This document shows, one piece after another, positions 9,799 to 19,507 of a DNA stretch of 35,746 bases. The position numbers and the translations under genes are program-made. The stretch covers positions 1-35,746 of the forward strand of contig JASJDH010000010.1 in assembly GCA_030065175.1 (NCBI GenBank). Direction: 5' to 3'. The notes below the pieces were generated by a model that worked only from the letters and a program-made list of their open reading frames with translations, was not told where the DNA came from and made no database searches. The DNA is from Leptolyngbyaceae cyanobacterium MO_188.B28 (GTDB lineage: Bacteria > Cyanobacteriota > Cyanobacteriia > Phormidesmidales > Phormidesmidaceae). Within the stretch, counting starts at the first letter, position 1; every line of letters starts with the position of its first letter.

Positions 9799-9937
9799 GA
9801 GTGTGTCGGACTTAAGAAATCCGTAATTTGAGAAACCAAGGGCAAACTCAAAAAATAGTCCATTTGCCTCTCTCTATTGGCTAGAATGTAGCGCTGATAT
9901 TACATACCTCCTCCTGGTTAAGTGTATTTACTTATTT

Positions 9938-10501
9938 TTAGGCCGTTATTAGAGTAGAAAGGCGCTTTAAGTTAAAGGCAATGCATACCAATGTCCACTC
10001 ACCCCTGACGGCATTGATCCCACGCAGCATGAAGTGACGGAATCCCATCACCTCTTTGATAATGCCAAATACGGGTTCAACGGTCGATTTGCGCTTGGCA
10101 TAGAATGCTTTACCGGCTTCAGTGCTGAGTCGATGCTTCATCGCAGCGACGACATCAGGATTCTCAGGGGGAGTGGCTTCGGGGGCCAGTCGTTCTTCCA
10201 GCGTTAGATTATGGCTCTGTCGGCCTGCTGCAATATAGGCTTCAATTCCATTTTCCTGGAGTTTTTTGGCATTGTCCTCACTGAAATATCCCGCATCCAA
10301 CGCCGCCCGTTTCACCTTCCCCAATGCATCGGGCAACTCATTGAGTTGGGCCAATGCAGGCTCGACTTCCTGCTGATCATTGGGCTGTTGACTCACATGC
10401 ATGCCGACAATCAGCATCTTGTCCATATCCACCGACGCTTGGGCATTGTAGGCTTGCTCAAATCCCCCCCCCTGAAACTGGCATAATGCGCGAATCTTCA
10501 T
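9938..10501 (-). CDS. IS1182-like transposase, C-terminal part (shifted frame)
   Basis: GGGFEQAYNAQASVDMDKMLIVG...ALDAGYFSEDNAKKL...FYAKRKSTVEPVFGIIKEVMGFRHFMLRG; continues the upstream ORF across the homopolymer. Confidence 0.85.
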   Translation of the reverse strand: MKIRALCQFQGGGFEQAYNAQASVDMDKMLIVGMHVSQQPNDQQEVEPALAQLNELPDALGKVKRAALDAGYFSEDNAKKLQENGIEAYIAAGRQSHNLTLEERLAPEATPPENPDVVAAMKHRLSTEAGKAFYAKRKSTVEPVFGIIKEVMGFRHFMLRGINAVRGEWTLVCIAFNLKRLSTLITA

Positions 10502-11306
10502 CGGTAAAATTCACTTGGTCACTGGCCTTGGGACCCGACTCAGGCGCTTTAGGTTTGCGCCCTCCCAACTTGTGTCCTTGGGCCTCTTCCTTGGCCGCCC
10601 GCACTTTTAATTTCGCCTCATACTCGGCTTGTTCCTGCTCGTATCTAGCTTTCGCACGGGCTTCTATTTCCGCTTTCACCTGAGCGATGCACGCTAATCG
10701 CTCTTGACGACGTTGGATTTCATCGGGAATATCAATGTCCTTAGTCTGCTTACCTTTCCCTTCCGCCGCTGCCTCCGCCTTTGCCAGCAGCACTTCTACC
10801 TCTGCCTGCAGTTGCCTTTCAAGTCGATTGGCATACTCCCAACTCAACGCTTTATGTTTGCTCGCGTTCGCCGCCATCTTCGTACCATCAATACTGATAT
10901 CGCCCAGCTTAAAGATGCCCAGCCTGCAGGCATACGACAAGATCTGCACAAACAAGGGCTTTAACGGGTCTAAAAATCGCTGGCGAAAGCCATTGATGCT
11001 TGAATGGTCGGGGTGAGCGCCGCCGCTGATGTAGAGTATCGGAATTAATTCATAGGTGGCTTCCTCGATCTTGCGACTGGAAAAGATCCCCTTCGCATAG
11101 CAGTAAAACAACAGGCTCAGCATCATTTTGGGCGGATAAGGGCGACTTCCTCCGCCCTTGTAGGAGTCTTCTATTTCGTCGGTATCTAGTTGCTCCACCA
11201 CATCGACGACAAAACGCGCAAGGCTATTGCTATCTAGCCATCCCTCCATGTTGCTGGGAAGGGTAATGGGCACACTTCTATCGATTTCGATAAATTTATT
11301 GCTCAT
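10458..11306 (-). CDS. IS1182-like transposase, N-terminal part
   Basis: MSNKFIEIDRSVPITLPSNMEGWL...SRPYPPKMMLSLLFYCYAKGIFSSRKIEEA...HPDHSSINGFRQRF...ISIDGTKMAANASKHKALS; ends at a G9 tract. Confidence 0.85.
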   Translation of the reverse strand: MSNKFIEIDRSVPITLPSNMEGWLDSNSLARFVVDVVEQLDTDEIEDSYKGGGSRPYPPKMMLSLLFYCYAKGIFSSRKIEEATYELIPILYISGGAHPDHSSINGFRQRFLDPLKPLFVQILSYACRLGIFKLGDISIDGTKMAANASKHKALSWEYANRLERQLQAEVEVLLAKAEAAAEGKGKQTKDIDIPDEIQRRQERLACIAQVKAEIEARAKARYEQEQAEYEAKLKVRAAKEEAQGHKLGGRKPKAPESGPKASDQVNFTDEDSRIMPVSGGGI

Positions 11307-11810
11307 AACCCTGCACCCTATCCATGCTCAACGTCTATATCGGACTCAGTTTATACCTGCTTTCGCTAAGTCCGACACACTCCTAGATGTTTTCAATAGT
11401 TAGTTCCCCCAGAAGGCTGGGCTTACTAAAAGAGCGTTGATATTTAAATCATTGATAGGGCGAACCAGTTACCTAAAGGAGTTGCGGAGAAATAGACACC
11501 AGTCAAAAAGTTAATATTCCCGAGGATGTAATACCAAATAAATATGAAGACACACAGGATAACTCAGATTAAACCCTTTGATAGCAAGGTTTTCAATGTC
11601 TGATTTATGCTCATCTTCATTTTGAAATGGTATAAAGCTTGATTGGTACATTGTTAAGCCGCAAGTCCCTAATTCATCAGATGCTAGTAATCTGTCAAGC
11701 CCCTTTTGACAGGTGGAGAAGCTTTGAAAGTCCTGAAAATAGGGCTTACGGTACCCACGTCACAATTCGATAGACAGAGTAATAGCTACATTCGCCTACT
11801 CTAAGCCGCA

Positions 11811-12740
11811 TTGCTATACCGAGCCATGACCTCGATCAGCTCTCCAACTACTGCTAACAACAGATATTCCCAAAAGCCGAGAATGCTTGTGGTTGATGAT
11901 GAACCCGACAATCTCGATACGCTTTATCGCATCTTTCGACGTAAATATCAGGTTTTGAGAGCTGCTAGCGGTGTTGAGGCTCTAGAAATACTAGACGCAG
12001 AAGGAGAGGTCGCCGTAATTCTCTCTGACCAGCGCATGCCTTTGATGAAAGGTACAGAATTCCTCAGCAAAACCGTGTCTTCCTTCCCGAATACGGTTCG
12101 CATCATTTTGACCGGGTTTACCGATGTTGAAGACCTGGTCGAAGCCATTAACGCCGGTCAAGTCTATCGCTATATCACGAAACCCTGGGACACAGAAGAG
12201 CTGAGCCGCATCATCCAAAAAGCGACCGAAACTTACGACCTCCTTAAGCAAAGAAATGAAGAGCTACAGCACACTGAAAAGCAGATTAAGCTGGCTGCCA
12301 CCGTCGCCCAATCCGCCATACAGCGGCTGTCGCCGGATGCGATTCTACAGCTGATTACAAATGGGGTGAGTCACATACTTGGCGCCGATATCTGCGCCCT
12401 GGCCACCCTAAACGAGGGAGCTATCGAAGCCGTCACCTTGACCGGGGATTTACCTGACGCCCCGGCGCTGCTCAGTCAAAATTGTTTAGTCCGACAGGCG
12501 ATCTCCTCTCAATCTCTACAAACAGCAACCGTTGCTGCCGATCCAACCCTTGACCAAGAGGCTCTCTATCAGGCAGTTGACACTCAATCCCATTTAGTCG
12601 CGCCGATTCTCTATCAGGGCGAACTGATTGCTGTTTTATCGCTACAGTGGTCTCTCGTCTATGACGACTTATACAAGGTGAGGCAGATGATGGGCCTCTT
12701 GGCTGCCCAGGTTGCGCTTGCAATGGCGAATGTCGCTTAA
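11811..12740 (+). CDS. Response regulator with REC receiver and C-terminal GAF domain
   Basis: MLVVDDEPDNLDTLYRIF...VILSDQRMPLMKGTEFL...RIILTGFTD...YRYITKPWD, then a GAF-like region (IQRLSPDAILQLITNGVSHILGADICALATL...). Confidence 0.88.
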   Translation: MLYRAMTSISSPTTANNRYSQKPRMLVVDDEPDNLDTLYRIFRRKYQVLRAASGVEALEILDAEGEVAVILSDQRMPLMKGTEFLSKTVSSFPNTVRIILTGFTDVEDLVEAINAGQVYRYITKPWDTEELSRIIQKATETYDLLKQRNEELQHTEKQIKLAATVAQSAIQRLSPDAILQLITNGVSHILGADICALATLNEGAIEAVTLTGDLPDAPALLSQNCLVRQAISSQSLQTATVAADPTLDQEALYQAVDTQSHLVAPILYQGELIAVLSLQWSLVYDDLYKVRQMMGLLAAQVALAMANVA

Positions 12741-13007
12741 CCTGCTGCTTGCGTTTATGTCAACAGTCGGTGACGCGAAAACAGAATAAGTAAAAAGACT
12801 TATTGATTAGTTGCTTTGATCTTGACAACTATTCAACGACAGAATGGAGGATTCTGTCAAGACTAGCCTCTAACTCCCTGAAATCAATGCTTTTGGGCTT
12901 CTCCAGCCCGTTGGTCAATTGTCGCAGGAGCCAACAGCGTTTTAAACGACATTAAGGCGAGTGGCAGTCTATGATAGCTTCTTAGCATTGAGCATAATCG
13001 AAGGATC

Positions 13008-13427
13008 ATGCCCCCATCTACTCAAAAGGACTGGCTGTCCCCTGACCGTTGGGCTCTGCTTCTAAGTTTGGGCGGGATTGCCGTATTCGCGTTATTCACC
13101 CAGATTTACCCCGGCCCTGGAAGAGGTTGGCTTGCTACCTCCTTTGCCATTGTTCCTTACACAATTTCTTGGATACTTGTGGTAGCGCTGATTTGGCCTA
13201 CAGCTTCTGCTGGTAGGATTGCCATTGGTGTACTGGTTTTCACCTGCACTCTGGAGGTATTACAGCTTTGGCAGCCCAGCTGGCTCCAGGGCATTCGAGA
13301 GCCGTTGCTAGTGCGTCTTGCATTTGGAAATACTTTCAATTGGTCTGATTTTCCGTACTATGCAGCTGGCTGTGGCCTAGGTTGGCTATGGCTACGTTGG
13401 CTGCAAAAACGATTTTGCACAAAGTAA
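13008..13427 (+). CDS. DUF2809-like membrane protein
   Basis: 139 aa with several TM segments; EVLQLWQPSWLQGIRE...NTFNWSDFPYYAAGCGLGWLW. Confidence 0.7.
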   Translation: MPPSTQKDWLSPDRWALLLSLGGIAVFALFTQIYPGPGRGWLATSFAIVPYTISWILVVALIWPTASAGRIAIGVLVFTCTLEVLQLWQPSWLQGIREPLLVRLAFGNTFNWSDFPYYAAGCGLGWLWLRWLQKRFCTK

Positions 13428-14146
13428 GCCTAATGTTAAGTAGGGGTTTATGGGGCAGCGCGATGTAGAAGCTGAGTGTTAGAGGATTAGTATTGTCGAG
13501 TGCCACGCTATCTAACCGCTAAAATTCAGAAGTCTTGATGGACAAAGGTTTTAGCGATTATGCATTGGGTAAGGATACTCAAAATCGGCAATTTTCGGGT
13601 AGGTCATGCAAAAGCACTGAAAGGCCAGAAGGCTTGTATATGTGGAGTTCCAGGCTGGAGGACAATAAAGGCTCTTGGTCACCAACTGTTGACAAGAACC
13701 TGAATTTGGACTAAAAAACGCGATCACACCCCGATTTGGACTAAATCAAGGCGCGATCGCAAACTGGAAAATTCTTGATATACAACGATTATGGCGTTTT
13801 AGGCGAGGCTGAGCAGTTGCTAAAGAGTAGTTGTGCTAGGGGGCGGCAAATACTCCAAGTCATAACGGGCAAGAATATCCTGAAAGTCAATGAAATCAAG
13901 AGCTTTCACTTTTGCTGCTCAATCACCAAAAGCCGCCAAACCCCAAATAAACGTAAGACGTGACAACCACCACTAAAGGCGATCTTACTCAAGGAATCCA
14001 GCGGGAATGTCTGACTGGGTAATTCAGCCACTTACCTCATTCCAACAAAGATACGAACTCGCTAAACTATCGATAATTCTGCAATGAACCGATAGGGGAT
14101 ATCCACCAAGCTTAACCAATTCAGTTTGTAGTATCAGTGGTGATAG

Positions 14147-14440
14147 GTGATATCTGTTGTTAAGTTCGCACTCCTCCTAATTTATCTTGTGATTGGGATT
14201 GTCATCACGATTAGCGCTGATGCACTAGCGATCGCGTTGATTGATGAGGATGTATATGGGATTCCTGATAATGCTCCGTTGAGCAGTGAATGGGAACTTC
14301 TGCTATGGAAGAGTGTATCGGTGATGGTGTCTCCGGTAATGCTGGCAGCCTTTCCGGGAATGCTTGTTTTTGTGTGGTTGAGGAGAAAAAGGCACTGGTT
14401 CCATCTGATGGGGAAAATCGATGAAACGCCTTTAAGGTAA
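14147..14440 (+). CDS. Small hypothetical membrane protein
   Basis: 97 aa, two predicted TM segments; ends in a perfect 19-bp hairpin that includes its stop codon. Confidence 0.5.
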   Translation: MISVVKFALLLIYLVIGIVITISADALAIALIDEDVYGIPDNAPLSSEWELLLWKSVSVMVSPVMLAAFPGMLVFVWLRRKRHWFHLMGKIDETPLR

Positions 14441-14480
14441 GGATTACAGCGATCTACTTTCTAGATCGCTGTAATCCTTA
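14438..14480. terminator. Perfect 19-bp inverted repeat, bidirectional terminator-like
   Basis: TAAGGATTACAGCGATCTA-ctttc-TAGATCGCTGTAATCCTTA. Confidence 0.55.
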
Positions 14481-14536
14481 TGATGCAAGCATTTTGGGCT
14501 ATTCATCCCATCAGGCGGAACCAGCACCAGGAAATT

Positions 14537-16531
14537 CTAATCGTGAAAAATGGGGTAATGGCATGAATTAGCTTCCCTCCTGTATAAGAGGGGATCGACC
14601 CTGATAAGATCCTTACAGCTTAAGACTGAGGTTATCAATTCAGGGGATAGCGGCGGCGAGTAGAAATTTCCTTGGGCGTAATCACAGTTGAGCACTCTCA
14701 GCATTTCAACCTGCGCTGCAGTCTCAACGCCTTCAGCGATAACGCCTTTACCCAAGTTGTGCGCGAGGGTGATAATGGCCCGGACAATTTCCAAATTTCC
14801 GGCGTCATATCCCATGCGGTGAATAAAAGAACGGTCAATTTTTAAAGTATCTATGGGGAAATAGCTCAACCGGCTTAACGAGGAGAAACCGGAGCCGAAG
14901 TCATCGATATCTAACTGTACCTGCAGCGCTTTTAGGTCCTCCAAGAGCGCAGCCGCTTGCTGAACGTTTGTCATCATAACATCCTCAGTAATCTCCAGCT
15001 TTAGACAACTGGGATTGAGCCCTGTTTCCTGCAAAATGGCTTTTATCTGATCCACTATATTGGGTTGGCTAAATTGGCGATTGGAGAGGTTGACACTCAG
15101 CGTCAACAGATTGGGTCTGGATGCCTGGCATCCATTTTGGCGGGGGTGAGCCAGTTGAGCCCAGTCAACCTGCAATTGGACAAGCTGCCGACAGGCTTCT
15201 TGCAACATCCAAGCGCCCATGGGGACAATCAACCCCGTTTCTTCGGCGATAGATAAAAACTCTCCCGGAAGCAGTAAGCCTCGTTGTGGATGAGCCCACC
15301 GCACTAGCGCCTCAAACCCTGTGACCTGGCTGTTTGTAAGCGACACAATGGGTTGATAATAAACCCTTAAATGATGCTTCTGAATGGCTTGACGTAAATC
15401 TTGCTCTAGTTGGAGTGTCTGTACAACATGAGTATACATCTGTGGCTGGAATACCTGAAAGCAAGCCCGTCCCTTCTGCTTTGCCTGGTACATGGCAATA
15501 TCCGCGCTTCGCAATAGGGCTTCAGCATTGGGCTCCGAAGAATCACTCAAAACGACGCCAATACTACCATTAATCACAATGTCATGATCCTTAATGGAAA
15601 TCGGGACAGATAGGGCTTGTTGAATCCGATTCGCACAGTCGGCGGCTTCGTTATGTAGATGGAGGTTATCTAATAAAATGACAAATTCATCGCCGCCTAA
15701 GCGAGCTACGATATCGACTTCTCTAAGGCAATGGGTGAGTCGGCGGGCCGTTTCTTTCAGGACGAGATCGCCTGCTTGATGCCCCAGGCTGTCATTGATT
15801 ACCTTAAAGCGATCTAGATCCAAAAACAGAAGAGCGAACAAGCGGTCAGGCCGCCGTTTATGCTGCTTCAGGACATGCTCGAGGTGGTTAAGAAAAAACT
15901 TCCGATTGGGTAAGTGGGTGAGGGCGTCATAGTAGGCGTCCCGGAAAAGCCTCTCTTCCATTCGTTTCCGGTCAGCAATACTGCGAATCAACCAGCGCCA
16001 GCCCGTTAATTCTGCCTGAGCGTTAGTAATCGAAGAAAGCGCGATCGCCACAGGCAAGGGGGCAGTGTGTTGCGGATGCAGACACATTTCCCAATCTCGT
16101 AAAGACGGCCATTCTGGAAGTTGATTGAGTAGGGTCAGAAAGGGTTTACGCTCTTGCGGGGCGACAAAGATAGTTAAGGGTTTGCCCGCCAGAAAATTGC
16201 TCGATACATTCAGCAGACTTGCCGCCGCCCGGTTCGCCTCAAGGATAACGCCTTTGGGGTCAGTTACCAAGCAACTATCGGGGGCCGCCTCAAACAAATC
16301 TTGGTAACGTCCCCGTTCTGCCGCCAGGGCCTGATAAGCTGCATTTAACGCCTCACTCTGACAGTGCAACTCCTCTGTGGTAAGTTGCCACTCTTCTACG
16401 ATCAAGATGAGTTCTTCCAGAGCCTTTGTTAAACGGTCTTCTGTTGTCTTAGAAGACGAGTTGTAGGCGTCCTGTTGCAGTTTTTCCAGTCGTTGACGGG
16501 CTGCCTGAATCTGCCGATCTAAGTGAGGCAT
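14537..16531 (-). CDS. PAS-GGDEF-EAL cyclic-di-GMP turnover protein
   Basis: PAS (YQDLFEAAPDSCLVTDPKG), RLGGDEFVILL with I-site REVD 5 residues upstream, and EAL domain GFEALVRWAHPQ...DDFGSGFSSLSRL...IAEGVET. Confidence 0.93.
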   Translation of the reverse strand: MPHLDRQIQAARQRLEKLQQDAYNSSSKTTEDRLTKALEELILIVEEWQLTTEELHCQSEALNAAYQALAAERGRYQDLFEAAPDSCLVTDPKGVILEANRAAASLLNVSSNFLAGKPLTIFVAPQERKPFLTLLNQLPEWPSLRDWEMCLHPQHTAPLPVAIALSSITNAQAELTGWRWLIRSIADRKRMEERLFRDAYYDALTHLPNRKFFLNHLEHVLKQHKRRPDRLFALLFLDLDRFKVINDSLGHQAGDLVLKETARRLTHCLREVDIVARLGGDEFVILLDNLHLHNEAADCANRIQQALSVPISIKDHDIVINGSIGVVLSDSSEPNAEALLRSADIAMYQAKQKGRACFQVFQPQMYTHVVQTLQLEQDLRQAIQKHHLRVYYQPIVSLTNSQVTGFEALVRWAHPQRGLLLPGEFLSIAEETGLIVPMGAWMLQEACRQLVQLQVDWAQLAHPRQNGCQASRPNLLTLSVNLSNRQFSQPNIVDQIKAILQETGLNPSCLKLEITEDVMMTNVQQAAALLEDLKALQVQLDIDDFGSGFSSLSRLSYFPIDTLKIDRSFIHRMGYDAGNLEIVRAIITLAHNLGKGVIAEGVETAAQVEMLRVLNCDYAQGNFYSPPLSPELITSVLSCKDLIRVDPLLYRREANSCHYPIFHD

Positions 16532-16828
16532 ATAGTATTTCCACGTTTACAGCCCCATCCGATTGCTTGCCTTGGCGCTTAATTACTGGATAAATGTAAT
16601 TTTTCCAAGCGGGAACAGTTGGTTTTATGGGGAGGATTAGCTTATCCCTGTGAATCCTTACACAGCGGTGGAAAGATTTGCCATTGGACTTTAGACTAAT
16701 ATTTTCCCAATCTCCCTAACACCTGAGGAGTTCATCAATCTCGATAAGAAGAGAGCAGGATCGAATTCACCTGAACAGTTGCGTCACCTCTGGCAATTAT
16801 TCCAATTCGAGCTAACGGAATATCGTTC

Positions 16829-17178
16829 TGTGACTGCGACTATAAATTATCCAGTTTTGATGCTATATGGTCGCATCACACCTAATTTTTCTCGCTGTCT
16901 TTTCTCGATAGGCTCTAGAAGTATCATTAGTTCGTTACTAATTTTCAATAGATCAAGCTCATTGAGGAAAAAGTCTTCCCTGAAAACTCTTCTATCAGAA
17001 GACTTCAGGTTTTAGGAGACCATTAACTTAGTTCAAGCCTGACTTTTGAAAAATCTATGGTCGCCTTTTGTATTCCTGGACAATTTATAGTCGCAGGTAT
17101 CTCAAAGTGGGCAGAGGATTGTTACGAAAGAATCAGTGTTTTAGCGCTGTTAATGGACAACTTATAGTCACAGTCATA
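16829..17178. repeat. Inverted-repeat-bounded non-coding element (~350 bp)
   Basis: TGACTGCGACTATAAATTATCCA (16831) versus TGGACAACTTATAGTCACAGTCA (17154), near-perfect 23-bp inverted repeats, plus an internal copy TGGACAATTTATAGTCGCAG (17078). Confidence 0.55.
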
Positions 17179-17340
17179 TCCTGAAATTCCTTAAATTCAA
17201 GACTTTCAACCCATTCACCGACTGTTGGCAAGATCCAAACTTCATGGGAAGGATCCACTTTGTACGTTTTCTTCACCATTTCCAATAAAGTCTAGTGAAA
17301 TTTTTCGCTAGGATCAGGAAGAATAAAACTGTATTCACGA

Positions 17341-17367
17341 CGCCAAAATCAACTTTGGCGTTTTTTT
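17341..17367 (+). terminator. Rho-independent-type terminator
   Basis: CGCCAAA atcaac TTTGGCG TTTTTTT. Confidence 0.65.
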
Positions 17368-17448
17368 GCCTTACGCGATGCCTTGCATAGTATAACCCCT
17401 CACAGATGAACTCCTCGATCAATTTAGAGCTATTGAGAAAAAGCCTGA

Positions 17449-17590
17449 TTAACGCTCTTCAAGCACTCTGAAGGGATAAAATCTGAAACGCCGGTTTCTC
17501 GTTAGCAATCCCTCCAATTGACAGGCCATGAAGCACGTAAAATGGTCGTTTCAAACATTCTCTAGAGACTTTGACAGAAGAGCGTTAAGT
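17449..17590. repeat. MITE-like element with TTAACGCTCTTC termini
   Basis: GATTAACGCTCTTCAAGCACTCT at left; GACTTTGACAGAAGAGCGTTAAG inverted at right. Confidence 0.45.
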
Positions 17591-17916
17591 GGTCATGCAA
17601 AACTGTTTACACATGAAATCCGCCGAAAGCACTTTACTGGCATGAGTCACTTTGAAAATAATTTTGCCGAAGCACTTACTTGTGATCTCAGCCTCATTGC
17701 ACATCTCGTGGAGGTTAAAACGTTAGATAGCATATTAATCAACATGAACCAACGCACCGCCAGCAGAGATCGCACCCCATTCCCAAAATCCACAACTCAT
17801 TCTCACAGTCACACCCCAACAGCGCGACCTACTCGACTGCGCTCACCCATAATGCTTTCCCTACATTGATTTGGGCTAATATATCGATGTCAAAGCTAAA
17901 AAGATTCTCTTTGCCC

Positions 17917-17945
17917 CTGCTAGGCGATGCCCTAGCAGTTTTTAT
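17917..17945 (+). terminator. Rho-independent-type terminator
   Basis: CTGCTAGG cgatgc CCTAGCAG TTTTTATT. Confidence 0.65.
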
Positions 17946-18048
17946 TGCATCATCACCAGAATATTAAACGATCAAGTCGCCAAGATTTTCCCAAAGTCTA
18001 TCGTCAGCAGCCTCTGCCAAAGCACCCGCCTCACCCAGAGCAGATTTC

Positions 18049-18345
18049 TTACAGTGGGGGCAGAAGATGTCCTAATTCCGATGCAACAGTCACTCCTCCA
18101 ATGCCCCCCAAAACTCCCCCCAAAATCAATAAATTGTGAGACTCGTAAACCCAGACTTGCAGAAGTGTTGGCGCAACGTATTCTGAATTGACAATGAAGG
18201 TGTAGTGAACTCTGAAAAACGTCACACCGACAATTCCAACTGTTGTTCCTATTGAAATATCCACCAAAAGCCTGAACCAAAGCAATCCCAGCAGTATCCT
18301 TAACAACTCAGGAGCAATCATGAGCGCCAAAAGACTTCCAGCCAC
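18049..18345 (-). CDS. Hypothetical small membrane protein (start uncertain)
   Basis: Hydrophobic ORF with repeated glycine-rich TM segments (ILGGVLGGIGGVTVASELGHLLPPL); the frame is open further upstream. Confidence 0.35.
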   Translation of the reverse strand: MAGSLLALMIAPELLRILLGLLWFRLLVDISIGTTVGIVGVTFFRVHYTFIVNSEYVAPTLLQVWVYESHNLLILGGVLGGIGGVTVASELGHLLPPL

Positions 18346-18392
18346 TCCACCAACTATAAAACCGAAAAATATTGCAGTCGGCGAGTGGTCAT

Positions 18393-18422
18393 AAAGCCTT
18401 GAAGCAAGGCTTGGTTTTTTCT
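18393..18422 (+). terminator. Terminator-like hairpin
   Basis: AAGCCTTG aag CAAGGCTT gg TTTTTT. Confidence 0.55.
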
Positions 18423-18435
18423 GGGTTGAATACCC

Positions 18436-18567
18436 TCATATGCATAGCATGATAAGCAAAGCTAACGTTCCAAACGATGCCCCGCTCATTGCCCCACTGA
18501 CCACTTTGATCCACATGTTGGCGTCATTAGTAATGCTCTGAAAATACCAATCAACCGGCGCCCTCAT
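18436..18567 (-). CDS. Possible 43-aa small membrane protein
   Basis: MRAPVDWYFQSITNDANMWIKVVSGAMSGASFGTLALLIMLCI*, read by eye from the minus strand. Confidence 0.25.
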   Translation of the reverse strand: MRAPVDWYFQSITNDANMWIKVVSGAMSGASFGTLALLIMLCI

Positions 18568-18871
18568 CAAGTATCCCTATGCCGGTCAAGATAAAACCCT
18601 CTGTCTCCAGGCCGCCCTGCTACGCCCTCCCTTCACCCACTGCCCTGGCCAGACCTGGACTGATATCAAGTCGTCGAGAATGCCCATAATAAGGCCTATT
18701 TGCATAAACTCCTTCCAGTAAAGGTTTGAGTCTCTTTGCAATGGAGCTTATATTGTGGGTAATCAATCCAACTTGATATGAGATCCTACTTCAGCCACGC
18801 CTGCGCCTACGCCCCTAAAGCTAAAGGGAAAATGACTAAACACAAGTCCTCGGGCGCGACAGTTGCGGGCA

Positions 18872-19252
18872 TTATCCCGCTCCCTTGGGAGGTTGAAGTG
18901 TCTTCCAAACATCCCCAAGAGCCTGAATAGCCTCTTTGAGGCTGGGAGGGATCTGCTCTGGTTCAGCAGCGGTTCCGGTTTCCGCTAACACCCATCCTAC
19001 CTCCGGCCGATATCGATAATCCCGCCACACAATTTCCCAAACTTCATTCTTTTCCAGATCAATATCCACCCGAAAATCTAAAGTTGTGCTTTTGCGAAGC
19101 GATACCATTTCGAAACGAGGATATCCCTCCCTGAAGCCTTTCCCAAAAATCACCTTGTACGCCACCCCTAAACGAGGCTCGAGGACCAACTTGGCGTAAC
19201 TCTTCAAACAAGTGTACGCTGACATTTCAGCCTGCATAGCAGCCAAATCCAA
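18872..19252 (-). CDS. Conserved-looking hypothetical protein (126 aa)
   Basis: Soluble, mixed composition with no low complexity; start near MDLAAMQAEMSAYTCLKSYAKLV. Confidence 0.55.
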   Translation of the reverse strand: MDLAAMQAEMSAYTCLKSYAKLVLEPRLGVAYKVIFGKGFREGYPRFEMVSLRKSTTLDFRVDIDLEKNEVWEIVWRDYRYRPEVGWVLAETGTAAEPEQIPPSLKEAIQALGDVWKTLQPPKGAG

Positions 19253-19436
19253 ATCGTTAATTTTCTGTCATGACATAATTCCCTCATCCGATTATCCGCC
19301 GCCACAGGTAGAAAACTAGGATCCGGACTTTAGTACAAGCCGTTATCCATCTCCTCTCATGGGTAACCGCCCAAACTATTAGCGACAGGGACACGTCCGG
19401 TAGAAACCACCCCAGCCACTGCGCCTTTCCCTAAAA

Positions 19437-19478
19437 TACGCAAGCGGGCTCCCAAATAGTTTGGAAATCCGCTTGCGT
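19437..19478 (-). terminator. Hairpin downstream of the second Psb34-like gene
   Basis: Minus strand CGCAAGCGGATTTCCAAACTATTTGGGAGCCCGCTTGCG, related to the 2596-2624 hairpin. Confidence 0.55.
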
Positions 19479-19507
19479 CGAAGCAGGGGGAGCTAATCTT
19501 GGCTGGA

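Larger units (their letters stand above)
9795..11386 (-). mobile_element. IS1182-like insertion sequence
   Basis: Perfect terminal inverted repeat CTAGGAGTGTGTCGGACTTA at both ends; encodes a split DDE transposase. CTAG at both edges may be the target duplication. Confidence 0.85.

Noticed and set aside
10211-11016. Plus-strand ORFs of 86-109 aa
   Set aside because: Antisense to the IS1182-like transposase.
16829-17178. Possible CRISPR-associated transposon (CAST)
   Set aside because: End-like repeats only; no tnsB/tnsC/tniQ, Cas12k, tracrRNA or CRISPR array is visible, so a CAST call is unsupported.
17528-17869. 113-aa plus-strand ORF
   Set aside because: Starts inside the MITE-like repeat and has a low-complexity C-terminus (SHSHTPTARPTRLRS); no recognisable family.
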